A stretch of DNA of 64,000 nt from an uncultured Paracoccaceae bacterium (GTDB lineage: Bacteria > Pseudomonadota > Alphaproteobacteria > Rhodobacterales > Rhodobacteraceae): contig CAMFGW010000007.1 in assembly GCA_945952025.1 (NCBI GenBank), positions 50,751 to 114,750 on the forward strand, given 5' to 3'. A program made the position numbers and the translations under genes. Positions 34,165-42,942 of this stretch are shown here, one piece after another. Position 1 is the first letter of the stretch, and every line of letters begins with the position of its first letter. The notes below the pieces were generated by a model. The model searched no databases. It was not told where the DNA came from and was given only the letters and a program-made list of their open reading frames with translations.

Positions 34165-35943
34165 ATGATCGGCCTTGCCCTGACCCAGACGACCCAAGCC
34201 TGGATCTCCATCGGCCTTCTGGTGGTGATGTTCATCATGTTTGTCCGCGAGACCGCCCCGATCGAGGTGGTGGCGATCGGCGCGGCGGCGATCATGCTGG
34301 TGCTTGGCATCCTGCCGATGAAGGACGTGAGCGGCGTCCTGTCGAACAGCGCCCCCTGGACCATCGCGGCCATGTTCATCATCGTCGGCGCCCTCGTGCG
34401 CACCGGCGCCCTGGAAAGCGTCAGCTCGCTCGCCGCGCGCAACGCCGCCCGCCACCCCGCAAGGACGCTCGCGGTCCTTGGCCTTTTTGTCACCGGCGCC
34501 TCGGCCTTCGTGAACAACACGCCCCTTGTCGTCGTGATGATGCCGATCTTCATGGGCCTGTCGCGGCAACTGTCGCTGTCGCCCTCCAAGCTTCTGATCC
34601 CGCTCAGCTACATGACCATCCTCGGCGGCACGATCACCATGGTCGGCACCTCGACCAACCTTGTTGTCGACGGGGTGGCGCAGAAACAGGGGCTTGCGCA
34701 TTTCAACATCTTCGAACTCACGCCCATCGGCCTGATCGTCGCGGCCGCCGGCCTGGTCTACATCGGGCTTGCCGCACCCCGGCTCCTGCCGGACCGCGCC
34801 TCGATGTCCGCCCTTCTCGGCGACCGCAGCCGGATGAAGTTCTTCACCGAGGTGGCGATCCCCGAAGGCTCTGACCTGATCGGCATGGGCCCTGACCAGA
34901 TCGACCTTTTCCGGCGCGGGGGCGTGCGGGTCATAGACGTGCTGAGGGGCGATCTGTCCTTGCGCCGCGACCTGGCGTCGGTGCGGCTCGAGGCCGGGGA
35001 CCGCGTCGTCCTGCGCTCGCCCGTATCGGAAATCCTGGGGCTCCAGCAAAGCGGGCACCTGCATGAGGTCGACAAGCTTTCGTCGGTCCAGACCGGGACG
35101 GTCGAGGTCCTCATCACCCCCGGCTGCCACATGGTCGGCCGCGCGCTTGGCTCGCTGCGCTTGCGCCGCCGATACGGGGTCTATCCGCTGGCCGTCCACC
35201 GAAGGAACCAGAACATCGGCCGCCAGCTGGACGATCTGGTGGTGCAGGTCGGCGACACGCTTCTGCTCGAGGGCGCGACAGAGGACATCCAGCGCCTCGC
35301 TTCGGACATGGAGATGGTGGACGTCGCCCGCCCGACCGAGCGCGCCTATCGCCGCTCGAAGGCGCCGATCGTGCTGGCCGTCATGCTGGCCGTCGTGGGG
35401 CTTTCGGCGCTGGACGTGGCGCCGATCCAGATTCTTGCCTTTATCGGCGTCGCCATCGTCCTAGCCACCCGCTGCATCGACCCTGACGAGGCCTTCGCCT
35501 CGGTCGACGGGCGGCTCATGGCGCTTCTCTTCGGGATGCTGGCGGTGGGCGCGGGGCTCGAGAATTCGGGCGCGGTCGAGATGATCGTGGCGGCGGTCCA
35601 GCCCTGGCTGCAGGGCATATCGCCCTTCGTCCTGGTGTTCGTCGTCTATGCCCTGACTTCGTTCCTGACCGAGATCGTGTCGAACAACGCCGTCGGCATC
35701 ATCGTCACGCCGGTCGTCATTGCGCTGGCGGCGGCGCTGGGGGTGAACCCCCGGCCCTTGGTGATGGTGGTGATGATCGGCGCCTCGGCCAGCTTCGCGA
35801 CCCCGATCGGCTATCAGACGAACACACTGGTCTATGGGCCCGGCGGCTACCGGTTCGCGGACTTCTTCCGCTTCGGCGTGCCGCTGAACCTGATCTGCCT
35901 TGTCGTGGTGACGATCGCGGTGCCGCTTCTTTACGACTTCTAG
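34165..35943 (+). CDS. SLC13 family permease with TrkA-C domains
   Basis: A 592-residue membrane carrier. Two membrane halves carry the paired helical hairpins FVNNTPLVVVMMPI (about residue 112) and VSNNAVGIIVTPV (about 510), with SASFATPIGYQTN near the end. Between them lie two cytoplasmic RCK/TrkA-C domains (about 215-390). This layout is the SLC13/YfbS-like type, proposed to move sulfate, dicarboxylates or other anions; substrate not predictable. A dispersed-repeat copy begins 15 nt after the stop. Confidence 0.88.
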   Translation: MIGLALTQTTQAWISIGLLVVMFIMFVRETAPIEVVAIGAAAIMLVLGILPMKDVSGVLSNSAPWTIAAMFIIVGALVRTGALESVSSLAARNAARHPARTLAVLGLFVTGASAFVNNTPLVVVMMPIFMGLSRQLSLSPSKLLIPLSYMTILGGTITMVGTSTNLVVDGVAQKQGLAHFNIFELTPIGLIVAAAGLVYIGLAAPRLLPDRASMSALLGDRSRMKFFTEVAIPEGSDLIGMGPDQIDLFRRGGVRVIDVLRGDLSLRRDLASVRLEAGDRVVLRSPVSEILGLQQSGHLHEVDKLSSVQTGTVEVLITPGCHMVGRALGSLRLRRRYGVYPLAVHRRNQNIGRQLDDLVVQVGDTLLLEGATEDIQRLASDMEMVDVARPTERAYRRSKAPIVLAVMLAVVGLSALDVAPIQILAFIGVAIVLATRCIDPDEAFASVDGRLMALLFGMLAVGAGLENSGAVEMIVAAVQPWLQGISPFVLVFVVYALTSFLTEIVSNNAVGIIVTPVVIALAAALGVNPRPLVMVVMIGASASFATPIGYQTNTLVYGPGGYRFADFFRFGVPLNLICLVVVTIAVPLLYDF

Positions 35944-35958
35944 GTCGGTGGGGTGGAG

Positions 35959-36176
35959 TGGCAGGGGCCGTTGACCCTGCCATGTGGTGATTTCGCCCTT
36001 TGTCCCTGACGGTGGCCCAAAGGCCAACGGCCAGCGCCCGCCCCGCCATCGGCGGGCGCTTCCGCGCCCACCGGGGCAGGCGCAGGCCTCTGACGGCTCC
36101 TTACATCAGCGGTCCGGCGGCATCGTTCCCACGACGGCCGGGGGAAACCTATAGGTTTCCTGTTCCTGCCCGGTCC
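35959..36176 (+). repeat. Dispersed intergenic repeat, copy D (long form)
   Basis: Same architecture. Its terminal hairpin is GGAAACC-TATA-GGTTTCC, whereas the consensus is GGAAACGC/GCGTTTCC: both arms have changed together, keeping the stem. It reads in the sense of the upstream carrier gene and lies 15 nt past its stop, before yebC. Confidence 0.9.
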
Positions 36177-36272
36177 CCGCCGCGCTGCGCCCCGACCCAA
36201 GCCCCGCTTGCGCGCCTCGCGCCGCCTGCCTATAGAGCAGCCCCAACACCGCCAACCCGAGGGGAGCCTTTC

Positions 36273-37013
36273 ATGGCCGGCCATTCCAAATGGGCCAACA
36301 TCCAGCATCGCAAGGGCAAGCAGGACGCTGCGCGCTCGAAGATGTTTTCGAAACTGTCGAAGGAAATCACCGTCGCAGCCAAGATGGGCGACCCGGACCC
36401 CGACAAGAACCCGCGCCTCAGGCTGGCCGTGAAGGCCGCCAAGGCCCAGTCGGTGCCGAAGGACGTGATCGAGCGCGCGATCAAGAAAAGCCAGGCCGGC
36501 GACGCCGCCGACTATACCGAGATCCGCTATGAGGGCTACGGCGTCAACGGCATCGCCATCATCGTCGAGGCGCTGACCGACAACCTCAACCGCACCGCCT
36601 CGAACGTGCGGAGCTACTTCACCAAGTCGGGCGGCAACCTCGGCCAGACCGGCTCGGTCAGCCACTCCTTCGACCGCGTGGGCGAGATCACCTTCGCACC
36701 CACGGTCGGCGACGCCGATACGGTGATGATGGCGGCACTCGAAGCCGGTGCGAGCGACGTCGAAAGCGACGAGGAAGGCCACTGGATCACCTGCGAGGCG
36801 GACTCCTTAAGCGAAGTGACCGAGGCTCTGGAAAAGGCGCTGGGCGAGGCAGAGGAAGCCAAGCTCATCTGGAAGCCGCAAAGCCTGACCGAGGTCGACC
36901 TTGAGACCGCGCAGAAGCTGATGAAGCTGATCGACCTTCTGGAAGAGGACGATGACGTCCAGACCGTGACCCACAACTTCGACGTCCCCGAAGAGGTCGC
37001 GGCCCAGCTCTGA
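36273..37013 (+). CDS. yebC: YebC/PmpR family translation/transcription factor
   Basis: A 246-residue YebC protein starting [18 protein letters not shown], with GAGGGGAG upstream of the ATG at 36273. Homologues bind DNA or assist ribosomes through proline-rich stretches. Full length and intact. Longer in-frame starts upstream run into the dispersed repeat and are not real. Convergent with lysG-like gene, 4 nt apart. Confidence 0.96.
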   Translation: MAGHSKWANIQHRKGKQDAARSKMFSKLSKEITVAAKMGDPDPDKNPRLRLAVKAAKAQSVPKDVIERAIKKSQAGDAADYTEIRYEGYGVNGIAIIVEALTDNLNRTASNVRSYFTKSGGNLGQTGSVSHSFDRVGEITFAPTVGDADTVMMAALEAGASDVESDEEGHWITCEADSLSEVTEALEKALGEAEEAKLIWKPQSLTEVDLETAQKLMKLIDLLEEDDDVQTVTHNFDVPEEVAAQL

Positions 37014-37017
37014 GCCC

Positions 37018-37905
37018 TCAGTCCCCGGCGGGGCGCAGGGCAACCCGGGCCTCGGCCCTTACCGCGCGGGTCAGGGGCGCAAGCGCCGCCCCCGGCAGCC
37101 GCGCCGCATGCCAGTAAAGTGCCACATCCAGGGGCCGCCCGCTGCCCAACGTCACCAGGCGGCCAGCGGCCAGCGCATCCACGACCAGCGGCTCGGGGTT
37201 CACGCCCCAGCCGATCCCCTGCTCGGCCAGCGCCACGAAAGCCGTGGACGAGCCGACACGGTGGCAGGGCAGCGCGACCTCGACCCCGGTTGCGGCCTGC
37301 GCCCAGTTGTGTTGCAGCCGGTCCTTGTCATTGAACCTGAGCGCCGGGGCCGCAGCCAGCGCCCCGGCCGTCACCCCGTCCGGGAACCAGCGTGCGGCAA
37401 AGGCGGGCGAGGCGGTCGCCAGATAGCGCAGATGCCCGAGGGGGTGGACATCGGCCCCCGGCAGGGCGCGGCCTTCGCCCGTCACGGCGGCCTGCACCGC
37501 ACCGGCGCGCAGCCAGTCCCCGGCATGGTCCTGATCGTCGATCTCCAGATCATAAAGCGCCTCGCCCGCCATCCGCGCGAGTGCGGCCGGAAACCAGGTC
37601 GCAAGGCTGTCGGCATTGACGACGATGCGCAGCCGCGGCCGGTCCAGGGCAGGGCGCCCGAGGTCGGCGGCAAGGGCCGCGTCCAGAAGCGCCAGATCCT
37701 CGGCATGCCGCGCGATCCGGGCACCAAGGCCGGTGGGTTCGACCGGCGTCCGGCGCAGGACCAGCGCCGCCCCCGCCGCCTCTTCCAGCGCCCTTATGCG
37801 CTGCGAGATGGCCGAGGGCGTCACTCCGATCACCCGCGCCGCCGCCTCGAACGAGCCTTCGGCCAGGACGGCGGCCAGCGCCTGCATCTGTGCGCGGTCA
37901 TACAT
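37018..37905 (-). CDS. LysR-type regulator of LysG/ArgP type
   Basis: A 295-residue LTTR: N-terminal winged helix (GSFEAAARVIGVTPSAISQRIRALE split over residues 17-42) and an effector-binding domain. LysG/ArgP proteins sense lysine/arginine and activate the exporter gene beside them. The divergent neighbour is a LysE exporter, which fixes the assignment. A 17-bp inverted repeat in the shared 93-bp gap is the likely operator. Confidence 0.9.
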   Translation of the reverse strand: MYDRAQMQALAAVLAEGSFEAAARVIGVTPSAISQRIRALEEAAGAALVLRRTPVEPTGLGARIARHAEDLALLDAALAADLGRPALDRPRLRIVVNADSLATWFPAALARMAGEALYDLEIDDQDHAGDWLRAGAVQAAVTGEGRALPGADVHPLGHLRYLATASPAFAARWFPDGVTAGALAAAPALRFNDKDRLQHNWAQAATGVEVALPCHRVGSSTAFVALAEQGIGWGVNPEPLVVDALAAGRLVTLGSGRPLDVALYWHAARLPGAALAPLTRAVRAEARVALRPAGD

Positions 37906-37927
37906 TAGCAGTGCTTCATCCAGATCA

Positions 37928-37944
37928 GATCAATTCAGTTGATC
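37928..37944. promoter_or_regulatory. Likely LysG operator
   Basis: GATCAA-TTCAG-TTGATC, a perfect inverted repeat with 6-bp arms of the LysR-type T-N11-A form, between the divergent lysG-like and lysE genes. TTGATC (37939-37944) may also be the -35 box of lysE with TAGGCA 18 bp further on, so regulator contact would touch the polymerase site. Confidence 0.6.
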
Positions 37945-37998
37945 TTACCATGTGCCGTCCATTAGGCAAAGCCCGACCCCAAGGACCGGAGCCGGCAC

Positions 37999-38610
37999 AT
38001 GACCCCCACCTTCACCGCCGCCTTTGCTGGCTTCCGGCTCGGCTTCGGCCTGATCCTTGCGATCGGCGGCCAGAACGCGCTGGTCCTGAGGCAGGGCATA
38101 AGGCGCGAGCATGTGCTTGCGACCGTCCTTTTCTGCGCCCTGTCGGATGCGCTTCTGATCGCGCTCGGCGTGTCGGGGTTCGGGCTCATCTCGACCAGGG
38201 TGCCGTGGCTCGCGCCCGCGCTGAAGTGGGGGGGCGTCGCCTTCCTGACCTGGTACGGCATCCGCGCCTTCCGCTCGGCGATGGGTCCAGGCGGCGGCCT
38301 GACGCCGGGCCAGGGACCGGCGGTGCCCTTGCGCCAGACGTTGGCCATGGTCGCGGCGATGACCTGGCTGAACCCCCACGTCTGGCTCGATACGGTCGTC
38401 CTTCTGGGCTCGGTGTCGTCGAACTATGCCGGCGAGCGGATGGCCTTCGCGCTGGGCGCCACCACGGCCTCGTTCCTCTTCTTCTTTTCGCTGGGCTATG
38501 GCGCCCGGCTTCTGGCGCCGCTCTTCGCCAAGCCCGGGTCCTGGCGGGTCCTCGACGGGATCGTCGGGCTGACCATGCTGTCCCTGGCGCTGGGTCTTGC
38601 GATTGGCTGA
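37999..38610 (+). CDS. LysE/ArgO family amino acid exporter
   Basis: A 203-residue inner-membrane exporter with about six transmembrane segments. Family motifs are GGQNALVLRQGI (about 24-35) and TWLNPHVWLDTVVLLG (about 121-136). It exports lysine and/or arginine. Start ATG at 37999 with GGAG upstream. It is divergent from its regulator. The stop is followed by the far end of dispersed-repeat copy E, which belongs in sense to the next gene on the other strand. Confidence 0.92.
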   Translation: MTPTFTAAFAGFRLGFGLILAIGGQNALVLRQGIRREHVLATVLFCALSDALLIALGVSGFGLISTRVPWLAPALKWGGVAFLTWYGIRAFRSAMGPGGGLTPGQGPAVPLRQTLAMVAAMTWLNPHVWLDTVVLLGSVSSNYAGERMAFALGATTASFLFFFSLGYGARLLAPLFAKPGSWRVLDGIVGLTMLSLALGLAIG

Positions 38611-38618
38611 GGCGGCTG

Positions 38619-38834
38619 GACCGGGCGGGAAAGGGAAACGCACTGCGTTTCCCCCGCCCGCAGCGAGGCGGCTCCGCTGGACTCTCGGGGTCACAGAACG
38701 ACGAAGGCCGGCGCCTGTCCCGGTGGGCGCGGAAGCGCCCGCCATGGGCTGGGCGGGCGCTGGCCGGTGGCTTTGGGCTACCGGCCGGGACAGGCGGAGA
38801 CGCCACAGCATGGCAGGGTCAACGGCCCCTGCCA
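38619..38834 (-). repeat. Dispersed intergenic repeat, copy E (long form)
   Basis: The element in reverse orientation. Its opening hairpin (TGGCAGGGG/GACCCTGCCA type) ends at 38834, 26 nt beyond the epmA stop on the minus strand, and its terminal stem GGAAACGC-AGT-GCGTTTCC lies near 38634-38652. It is therefore again in the sense of the gene it follows. Confidence 0.9.
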
Positions 38835-38860
38835 CCCGGGCCTCTGGGCCTCGCGCTCAA

Positions 38861-39925
38861 CTAGCCGACCGGCGCCCAGATCACATCGTCGATGCGCGGC
38901 ACCCCGGTCGCGAGCATCACCAGCCGGTCAAAGCCCATCGCGCAACCGCTCGCGGCCGGCATGAGCGCAAGGGCCGACAGCAGTTCCTCGTCGATCGGAT
39001 AACTTTCCCCGTAAAGCCGCGCCTTTTCCGCCATGTCGGCTTCAAACCGGCGGCGCTGTTCCACGGGGTCGGTCAGCTCGCCGAACCCGTTCGCAAGCTC
39101 GACCCCGCAGGCGTAAAGCTCGAACCGCTCGGCCAGGCGCGGCTCGCCCGGCACGCGCCGCGCCAGCGCCGCCTCGGCCGCCGGATAAAGGTCGAGGATC
39201 GTCGCCCGGCCGTGACCCAGGTGCGGCTCGACCCGCGCGACCAGAAGCCGGGACAGAAGGTCCGACCAGCCGTCATCGGGACCCACCCGAAGCCCAGCCG
39301 CAACCGTCTGCGCCGCCAGCGCCTCGCGGTCCGTCGCGCCATCCGGCCCGATCGTCGCCATCAGGTCGACCCCGGCATGGCGGGCCAGCGCCTCGGCGAC
39401 CGGCACCCGCTCGGGCTCCGCGAAGGGATCGCAAACGGCGTCCCGAAAGCGCAAGACCTGCGCGCCCGCCGCCTCGGCCGCTAGCCGCAGGAAGGCCGCG
39501 CAGTCTGCCATCAGCACCGTGTAACCCTCGCCCGCCCGATACCATTCGAGCATGGTGAACTCGGGCGAATGAAGCGCCCCCCGCTCGCGGTTCCGCCAGA
39601 CATGCGCGAAGGCCGCGATCCGCGTCTCGCCGGCCGCCAGCAGCTTCTTCATCGCGAATTCGGGCGAGGTGTGCAGATACATCCGCCGCGCCTGGCCGTC
39701 ATTGCCGATGGCGTCCGTCCCGAAGGCGTGCAGGTGCGTCTCGTTCCCCGGACTGACCTGAAGGGCGGCCGGGTCCACCTCCTGGAAGTCGCGCGCGGAA
39801 AGCCAGCCCCGGATCGCGCCCTGGATCCGCCCCCGCGCGCGCAGGACGGGCGCCCGGTCCGCGTGGCGCTCTGGGTGCCACCAGGGACGGTCGAGCGGGA
39901 GAGTGTCGAAGGGGGCAGGGGGCAT
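38861..39925 (-). CDS. epmA: Elongation factor P--(R)-beta-lysine ligase
   Basis: A 354-residue class II aminoacyl-tRNA synthetase-like enzyme with the lysyl-tRNA synthetase catalytic core but no anticodon-binding domain. Motif 2 is near VWRNRERGALHSPEFTMLEW, motif 3 near ASGCAMGFDRLVML. It attaches beta-lysine (or lysine) to EF-P. It is divergent from efp, 109 bp apart. No EpmB aminomutase is in the window. Confidence 0.95.
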   Translation of the reverse strand: MPPAPFDTLPLDRPWWHPERHADRAPVLRARGRIQGAIRGWLSARDFQEVDPAALQVSPGNETHLHAFGTDAIGNDGQARRMYLHTSPEFAMKKLLAAGETRIAAFAHVWRNRERGALHSPEFTMLEWYRAGEGYTVLMADCAAFLRLAAEAAGAQVLRFRDAVCDPFAEPERVPVAEALARHAGVDLMATIGPDGATDREALAAQTVAAGLRVGPDDGWSDLLSRLLVARVEPHLGHGRATILDLYPAAEAALARRVPGEPRLAERFELYACGVELANGFGELTDPVEQRRRFEADMAEKARLYGESYPIDEELLSALALMPAASGCAMGFDRLVMLATGVPRIDDVIWAPVG

Positions 39926-40034
39926 CGGTGCACCTTTCTCTGGCGAAGTCCGGGAAGATCGGCTAAGGGCAGCGCGATCTTATCGCTTCGGGCGAGGGCC
40001 ATAGCCACGGCGCCCCAGGACTGCAAGGAACACC

Positions 40035-40604
40035 ATGGTCAAAGTCATCGCCTCGTCGCTGCGCAAGGGCAATGTCGTCGAAATCGACGGCCGCCTCTAC
40101 GCGGTTCTGTCCGCCACCAACTTCCACCCCGGGAAGGGCACGCCGACCACCTCGGTCGACATGCGCCGCATCTCTGACGGGAACAAGGTGTCCGAACGCT
40201 GGAAGACCACCGACCAGGTCGAGAAGGCCACGGTGGACGAACGCGAATACGACTTCCTCTACGAGGATGGCGAGGGTTTCCACTTCATGGAGCCGATCAG
40301 CTACGAACAGCTGGTCGTCACCCCGGACGTGATGGGCGACAACAAGGTCTACCTCGAGGAAGGCATGCGTTGCTATGTCAAGACCTTCGAGGGCGTCGCG
40401 ATCGCGCTCGAGGTGCCGCAGAAGATCACGGTCGAGATCACCGAGACCGAGCCCGTCGTGAAGGGCCAGACCGCCTCGTCGAGCTACAAGCCCGCGATCA
40501 CGACCAAGGGGCTGCGGGTCATGGTGCCGCCGCACATCGACGTGGGCACGCGGATCATCATCAATACCGACGACAATTCCTATCAGGGCCGCGACAAGGA
40601 ATAA
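40035..40604 (+). CDS. efp: Elongation factor P
   Basis: A 189-residue three-domain factor that relieves ribosome stalling at polyproline. The tip loop is [10 protein letters not shown] with Lys34, the residue modified by EpmA, in agreement with the divergent epmA gene. Full length. A clear terminator follows. Confidence 0.97.
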   Translation: MVKVIASSLRKGNVVEIDGRLYAVLSATNFHPGKGTPTTSVDMRRISDGNKVSERWKTTDQVEKATVDEREYDFLYEDGEGFHFMEPISYEQLVVTPDVMGDNKVYLEEGMRCYVKTFEGVAIALEVPQKITVEITETEPVVKGQTASSSYKPAITTKGLRVMVPPHIDVGTRIIINTDDNSYQGRDKE

Positions 40605-40634
40605 TCGCGCGGGCCCCTGGGGTTCTGACCGAAA

Positions 40635-40660
40635 GGGCGGGGGCTTTCCCCGCCTTTTTT
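40635..40660 (+). terminator. Rho-independent terminator of efp
   Basis: GGCGGGG-GCTTT-CCCCGCC followed by six Ts, 31 nt after the efp stop. Confidence 0.85.
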
Positions 40661-40683
40661 GCTGCCGTGGCAGCGGCGCCACA

Positions 40684-40748
40684 TACAATTCCGCCATTTC
40701 GCGGGTTACAATTCCGCACTTTGTCGCTTTGGCGGGATGATGTATCTA
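40684..40748 (+). promoter_or_regulatory. Promoter with twin upstream repeats ahead of a small ORF
   Basis: Two identical 11-bp sites, TACAATTCCGC at 40684-40694 and 40707-40717, lie 23 bp apart (about two helical turns). Just downstream is TTGTCG (40721-40726), 16 bp, TATCTA (40743-40748), giving a start near 40755. The sites occupy the position of an activator. The segment is AT-richer than its surroundings. Confidence 0.5.
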
Positions 40749-40785
40749 AACCCCATCCGAAACGCCCGCAGAGAAGGAGGCGCAC

Positions 40786-40860
40786 ATGATGAATCTATAC
40801 GCCACCCTCGCCGACGGGACCGTTTGCGTCTGCTTGCCCGGCTATACCCGCCGCGCCTGA
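40786..40860 (+). CDS. Very small ORF (24 aa) with strong ribosome site
   Basis: Encodes MMNLYATLADGTVCVCLPGY followed by TRRA. AAGGAGG sits 6 nt ahead of the first ATG, an exceptionally good ribosome site, and a promoter with paired repeats lies upstream. A CVC motif could bind metal. No family recognised. It might be a leader peptide or a small protein in its own right; a 76-residue DUF1127-like gene follows 137 nt later. Confidence 0.5.
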   Translation: MMNLYATLADGTVCVCLPGYTRRA

Positions 40861-40997
40861 CCTGACGACCGCGCGCCTGCCGCGCCCCCCCAGCCTTCCA
40901 GTCTGATCCATCGCGCCTGACCTCTGTCCGGGCGCCCCCTTTTCGCCGCCATTTTCGCCGACTGTGCGCACCCGCGCCGGTCCGGCCGGAGTCCATC

Positions 40998-41228
40998 ATG
41001 ATCCTGCCTCTCGACGCGTCTCACGCGCCGCCCCACCCCTCGCTCGCGCTTCTGGACGAGCTGATCTCCGAACATGGGGCACGGCGCACCATCCTTGCCC
41101 TTCTGTCCGCGCTTGCGCGGCGCAGGGCGCGCCTGCCACGGGCCGACGCGCATCTCGGTCCGCACATGGCGCGTGACATCGGGCTTTGGGCCGATCCGCC
41201 CAGCAAGCGGCATTGGGACCTGCGCTAG
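40998..41228 (+). CDS. Small DUF1127-like protein
   Basis: A 76-residue protein. The arginine-rich middle (LSALARRRARLPRA) and the ending HMARDIGLW...HWDLR recall DUF1127 (YjiS-like) proteins, which carry an R-rich helix and a D-I-G-L signature; some bind RNA in alphaproteobacteria. GGAG lies upstream of the ATG. The dispersed repeat copy F starts 7 nt after its stop. Confidence 0.65.
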   Translation: MILPLDASHAPPHPSLALLDELISEHGARRTILALLSALARRRARLPRADAHLGPHMARDIGLWADPPSKRHWDLR

Positions 41229-41235
41229 GTCTGGC

Positions 41236-41451
41236 TGGCAGGGGCCGTTGACCCTGCCATGCGGTGGCTTTGCCCTTTGTCCCGGCCGGCGGCCCAAAGG
41301 CCATCGGCCAGCGCCCGCCCCGCCCATGGCGGGCGCTTCCGCGCCCACCGGGGCAGGCGCCGGCCTTTGTCGTTCGGTGACAAGGGCGGTCCAACGGCAT
41401 CCCTTCGCTGCGGTCGGGGGAAACGCGCTGCGTTTCCCTATCCGACCGGCC
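41236..41451 (+). repeat. Dispersed intergenic repeat, copy F (long form)
   Basis: Nearest to consensus, with a perfect opening stem TGGCAGGG/CCCTGCCA, GCGCCCGCC/GGCGGGCGC, and terminal GGAAACGC-GCT-GCGTTTCC. It begins only 7 nt after the stop of the DUF1127-like gene and reads in its sense. Between its end and the next gene (41452-41570) nothing is recognised. Confidence 0.92.
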
Positions 41452-41570
41452 TGGCCTTGGGCTTGGCATGAAACGCCCTCACCCACAGGCCCGAACCCTG
41501 GCGGTCTGCCGGTCGCGCCGCAGTGCCTGTCGCAGCCCCGGACCTGCACAGACTAGATTTGCCCCATGCC

Positions 41571-42263
41571 TCACACCACAATCGCCTGCATCACCTCCGG
41601 CTCGACCACGTTCACCCCCGGCAGGCCCGCTTTCAGGTCGTCGGCAGACTGGGCGAGGATCGGGAAGGTTCTGTAGTGGCAGGGGATCACCGTCTTGAAA
41701 TCGAAGTATTTCTTGGCGGCCCAGGCGGCCATCTTCATGTCCATCGTGTAATGCCCGCCCGCGGCGAGGATGCCGATGTCGGGGTGGTAGTATTCGCCCA
41801 TCCAGCCCATGTCGGCCATGATCGTGGTGTCGCCCGAAACATAGATCATGTGGCCCTCGCCGGCGATCATGAAGCCCGCCTCGGACCCTGCGACGCCGAA
41901 GGGCAGGCCCCGGTAGTCGATCGAGGCGGAATGGCAGGCGTTGACCATCGAGACCTTGGTGCCGGCTAGGTCGACCGTGCCGCCCTTGCCAAAGCCGATG
42001 GTCTCGACGCCTTCGCCGGCGAAGATGTCCGACAGTTCGTGGATGCAGGCGATGGGGATGCCCTTTTCCTTCGCGATGGCCAGCGCGTTGGCGGCGTGGT
42101 CGCCGTGGCCGTGGGTGACAAGGATATGGGTCGCGCCCGACGTCGCCTCGCGCTCTCGTCCCGCAGGGAACAGCGGATTGCCGGTGAACCAGGGGTCGAT
42201 GAGCAGGGCCGCCTTTTCGATCTCGATACGGAAGCCGGAGTGGCCGAGCCAGGTGATGCGCAT
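41571..42263 (-). CDS. UPF0173-type metal-dependent hydrolase (metallo-beta-lactamase fold)
   Basis: A 230-residue protein starting MRITWLGHSGFRIE with GGAGG 5 nt ahead of the ATG at 42263. Metal motif THGHGDHAAN (about residue 50), VSGDTTIM and VIPCHYRTFP complete the metallo-beta-lactamase site. Substrate unknown for the family; homologues are annotated as UPF0173 hydrolases. Divergent from a small membrane protein gene. Confidence 0.9.
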   Translation of the reverse strand: MRITWLGHSGFRIEIEKAALLIDPWFTGNPLFPAGREREATSGATHILVTHGHGDHAANALAIAKEKGIPIACIHELSDIFAGEGVETIGFGKGGTVDLAGTKVSMVNACHSASIDYRGLPFGVAGSEAGFMIAGEGHMIYVSGDTTIMADMGWMGEYYHPDIGILAAGGHYTMDMKMAAWAAKKYFDFKTVIPCHYRTFPILAQSADDLKAGLPGVNVVEPEVMQAIVV

Positions 42264-42337
42264 GACGTCCTCCCAAATTGCTTGCACCAGTCTGCACCCC
42301 CGCTATGTCTTCGCAAGGGATGAGGGGGGGGTGCGCC

Positions 42338-42613
42338 ATGTTTGATCTGTTTCTGGGCCAGTTGACCGGGCCTTTCCGCATCGCCCTCGCGGCGGGTCTG
42401 GTCTACACGATGCACCGGACCGAGGCCGTCACCGGGACCTGGGCCCCCCTCGCGCCCGGCATTCTTTTCATCGCCGTCATCCTGCCGCTGACCGTGACTG
42501 CGGGCAGCGGTCCCGTGCTGCCCGCCATCGTCGCCGGAGTTTTCTCCGCCGCCCTCATCGTCGCGGTGATCCTTGGCCTGCGCGCCCTTGTCCTGCGGGC
42601 GCGGGGGCGCTAA
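42338..42613 (+). CDS. Small membrane protein of unknown function
   Basis: A 91-residue protein with three hydrophobic segments (about 14-24, 40-55 and 62-84) and a basic tail [10 protein letters not shown] facing the cytoplasm. A run of G residues before the ATG may serve as ribosome site. No family recognised. It precedes gatC by 41 nt and might be co-transcribed. Confidence 0.6.
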   Translation: MFDLFLGQLTGPFRIALAAGLVYTMHRTEAVTGTWAPLAPGILFIAVILPLTVTAGSGPVLPAIVAGVFSAALIVAVILGLRALVLRARGR

Positions 42614-42654
42614 ACCCCAGCCGTTCCAAGGACGGCCCAAGGACGGAGCTTCCG

Positions 42655-42942
42655 ATGTCCATCAATACCGAAACTGCGCGCAAGGTCGCGCATCTGGCAC
42701 GGATCGCCGTGAAGGAAGAGGATCTGCGCGCGCTCGCCGGTGAGCTTTCGGCGGTGCTCGCCTTCATGGAGCAGCTGAACGAGGTCGACGTGACCGGCGT
42801 CGAGCCCATGACCTCGGTCACGCCCATGCGCCTGCCGCGCCGCGCCGACGTGGTGACGGACGGCAATATCCAGTCCCAGATCCTCGCCAACGCGCCCGAT
42901 GCGCGCGAGGGCTTCTTTGCCGTGCCGAAGGTGGTGGAATGA
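42655..42942 (+). CDS. gatC: Asp-tRNA(Asn)/Glu-tRNA(Gln) amidotransferase subunit C
   Basis: A 95-residue GatC with the usual VAHLARIAV start and [15 protein letters not shown] core, wrapping around GatA in the amidotransferase. It overlaps gatA by 4 nt (ATGA). gatB is not in the window, as is common in Rhodobacterales. Confidence 0.96.
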   Translation: MSINTETARKVAHLARIAVKEEDLRALAGELSAVLAFMEQLNEVDVTGVEPMTSVTPMRLPRRADVVTDGNIQSQILANAPDAREGFFAVPKVVE

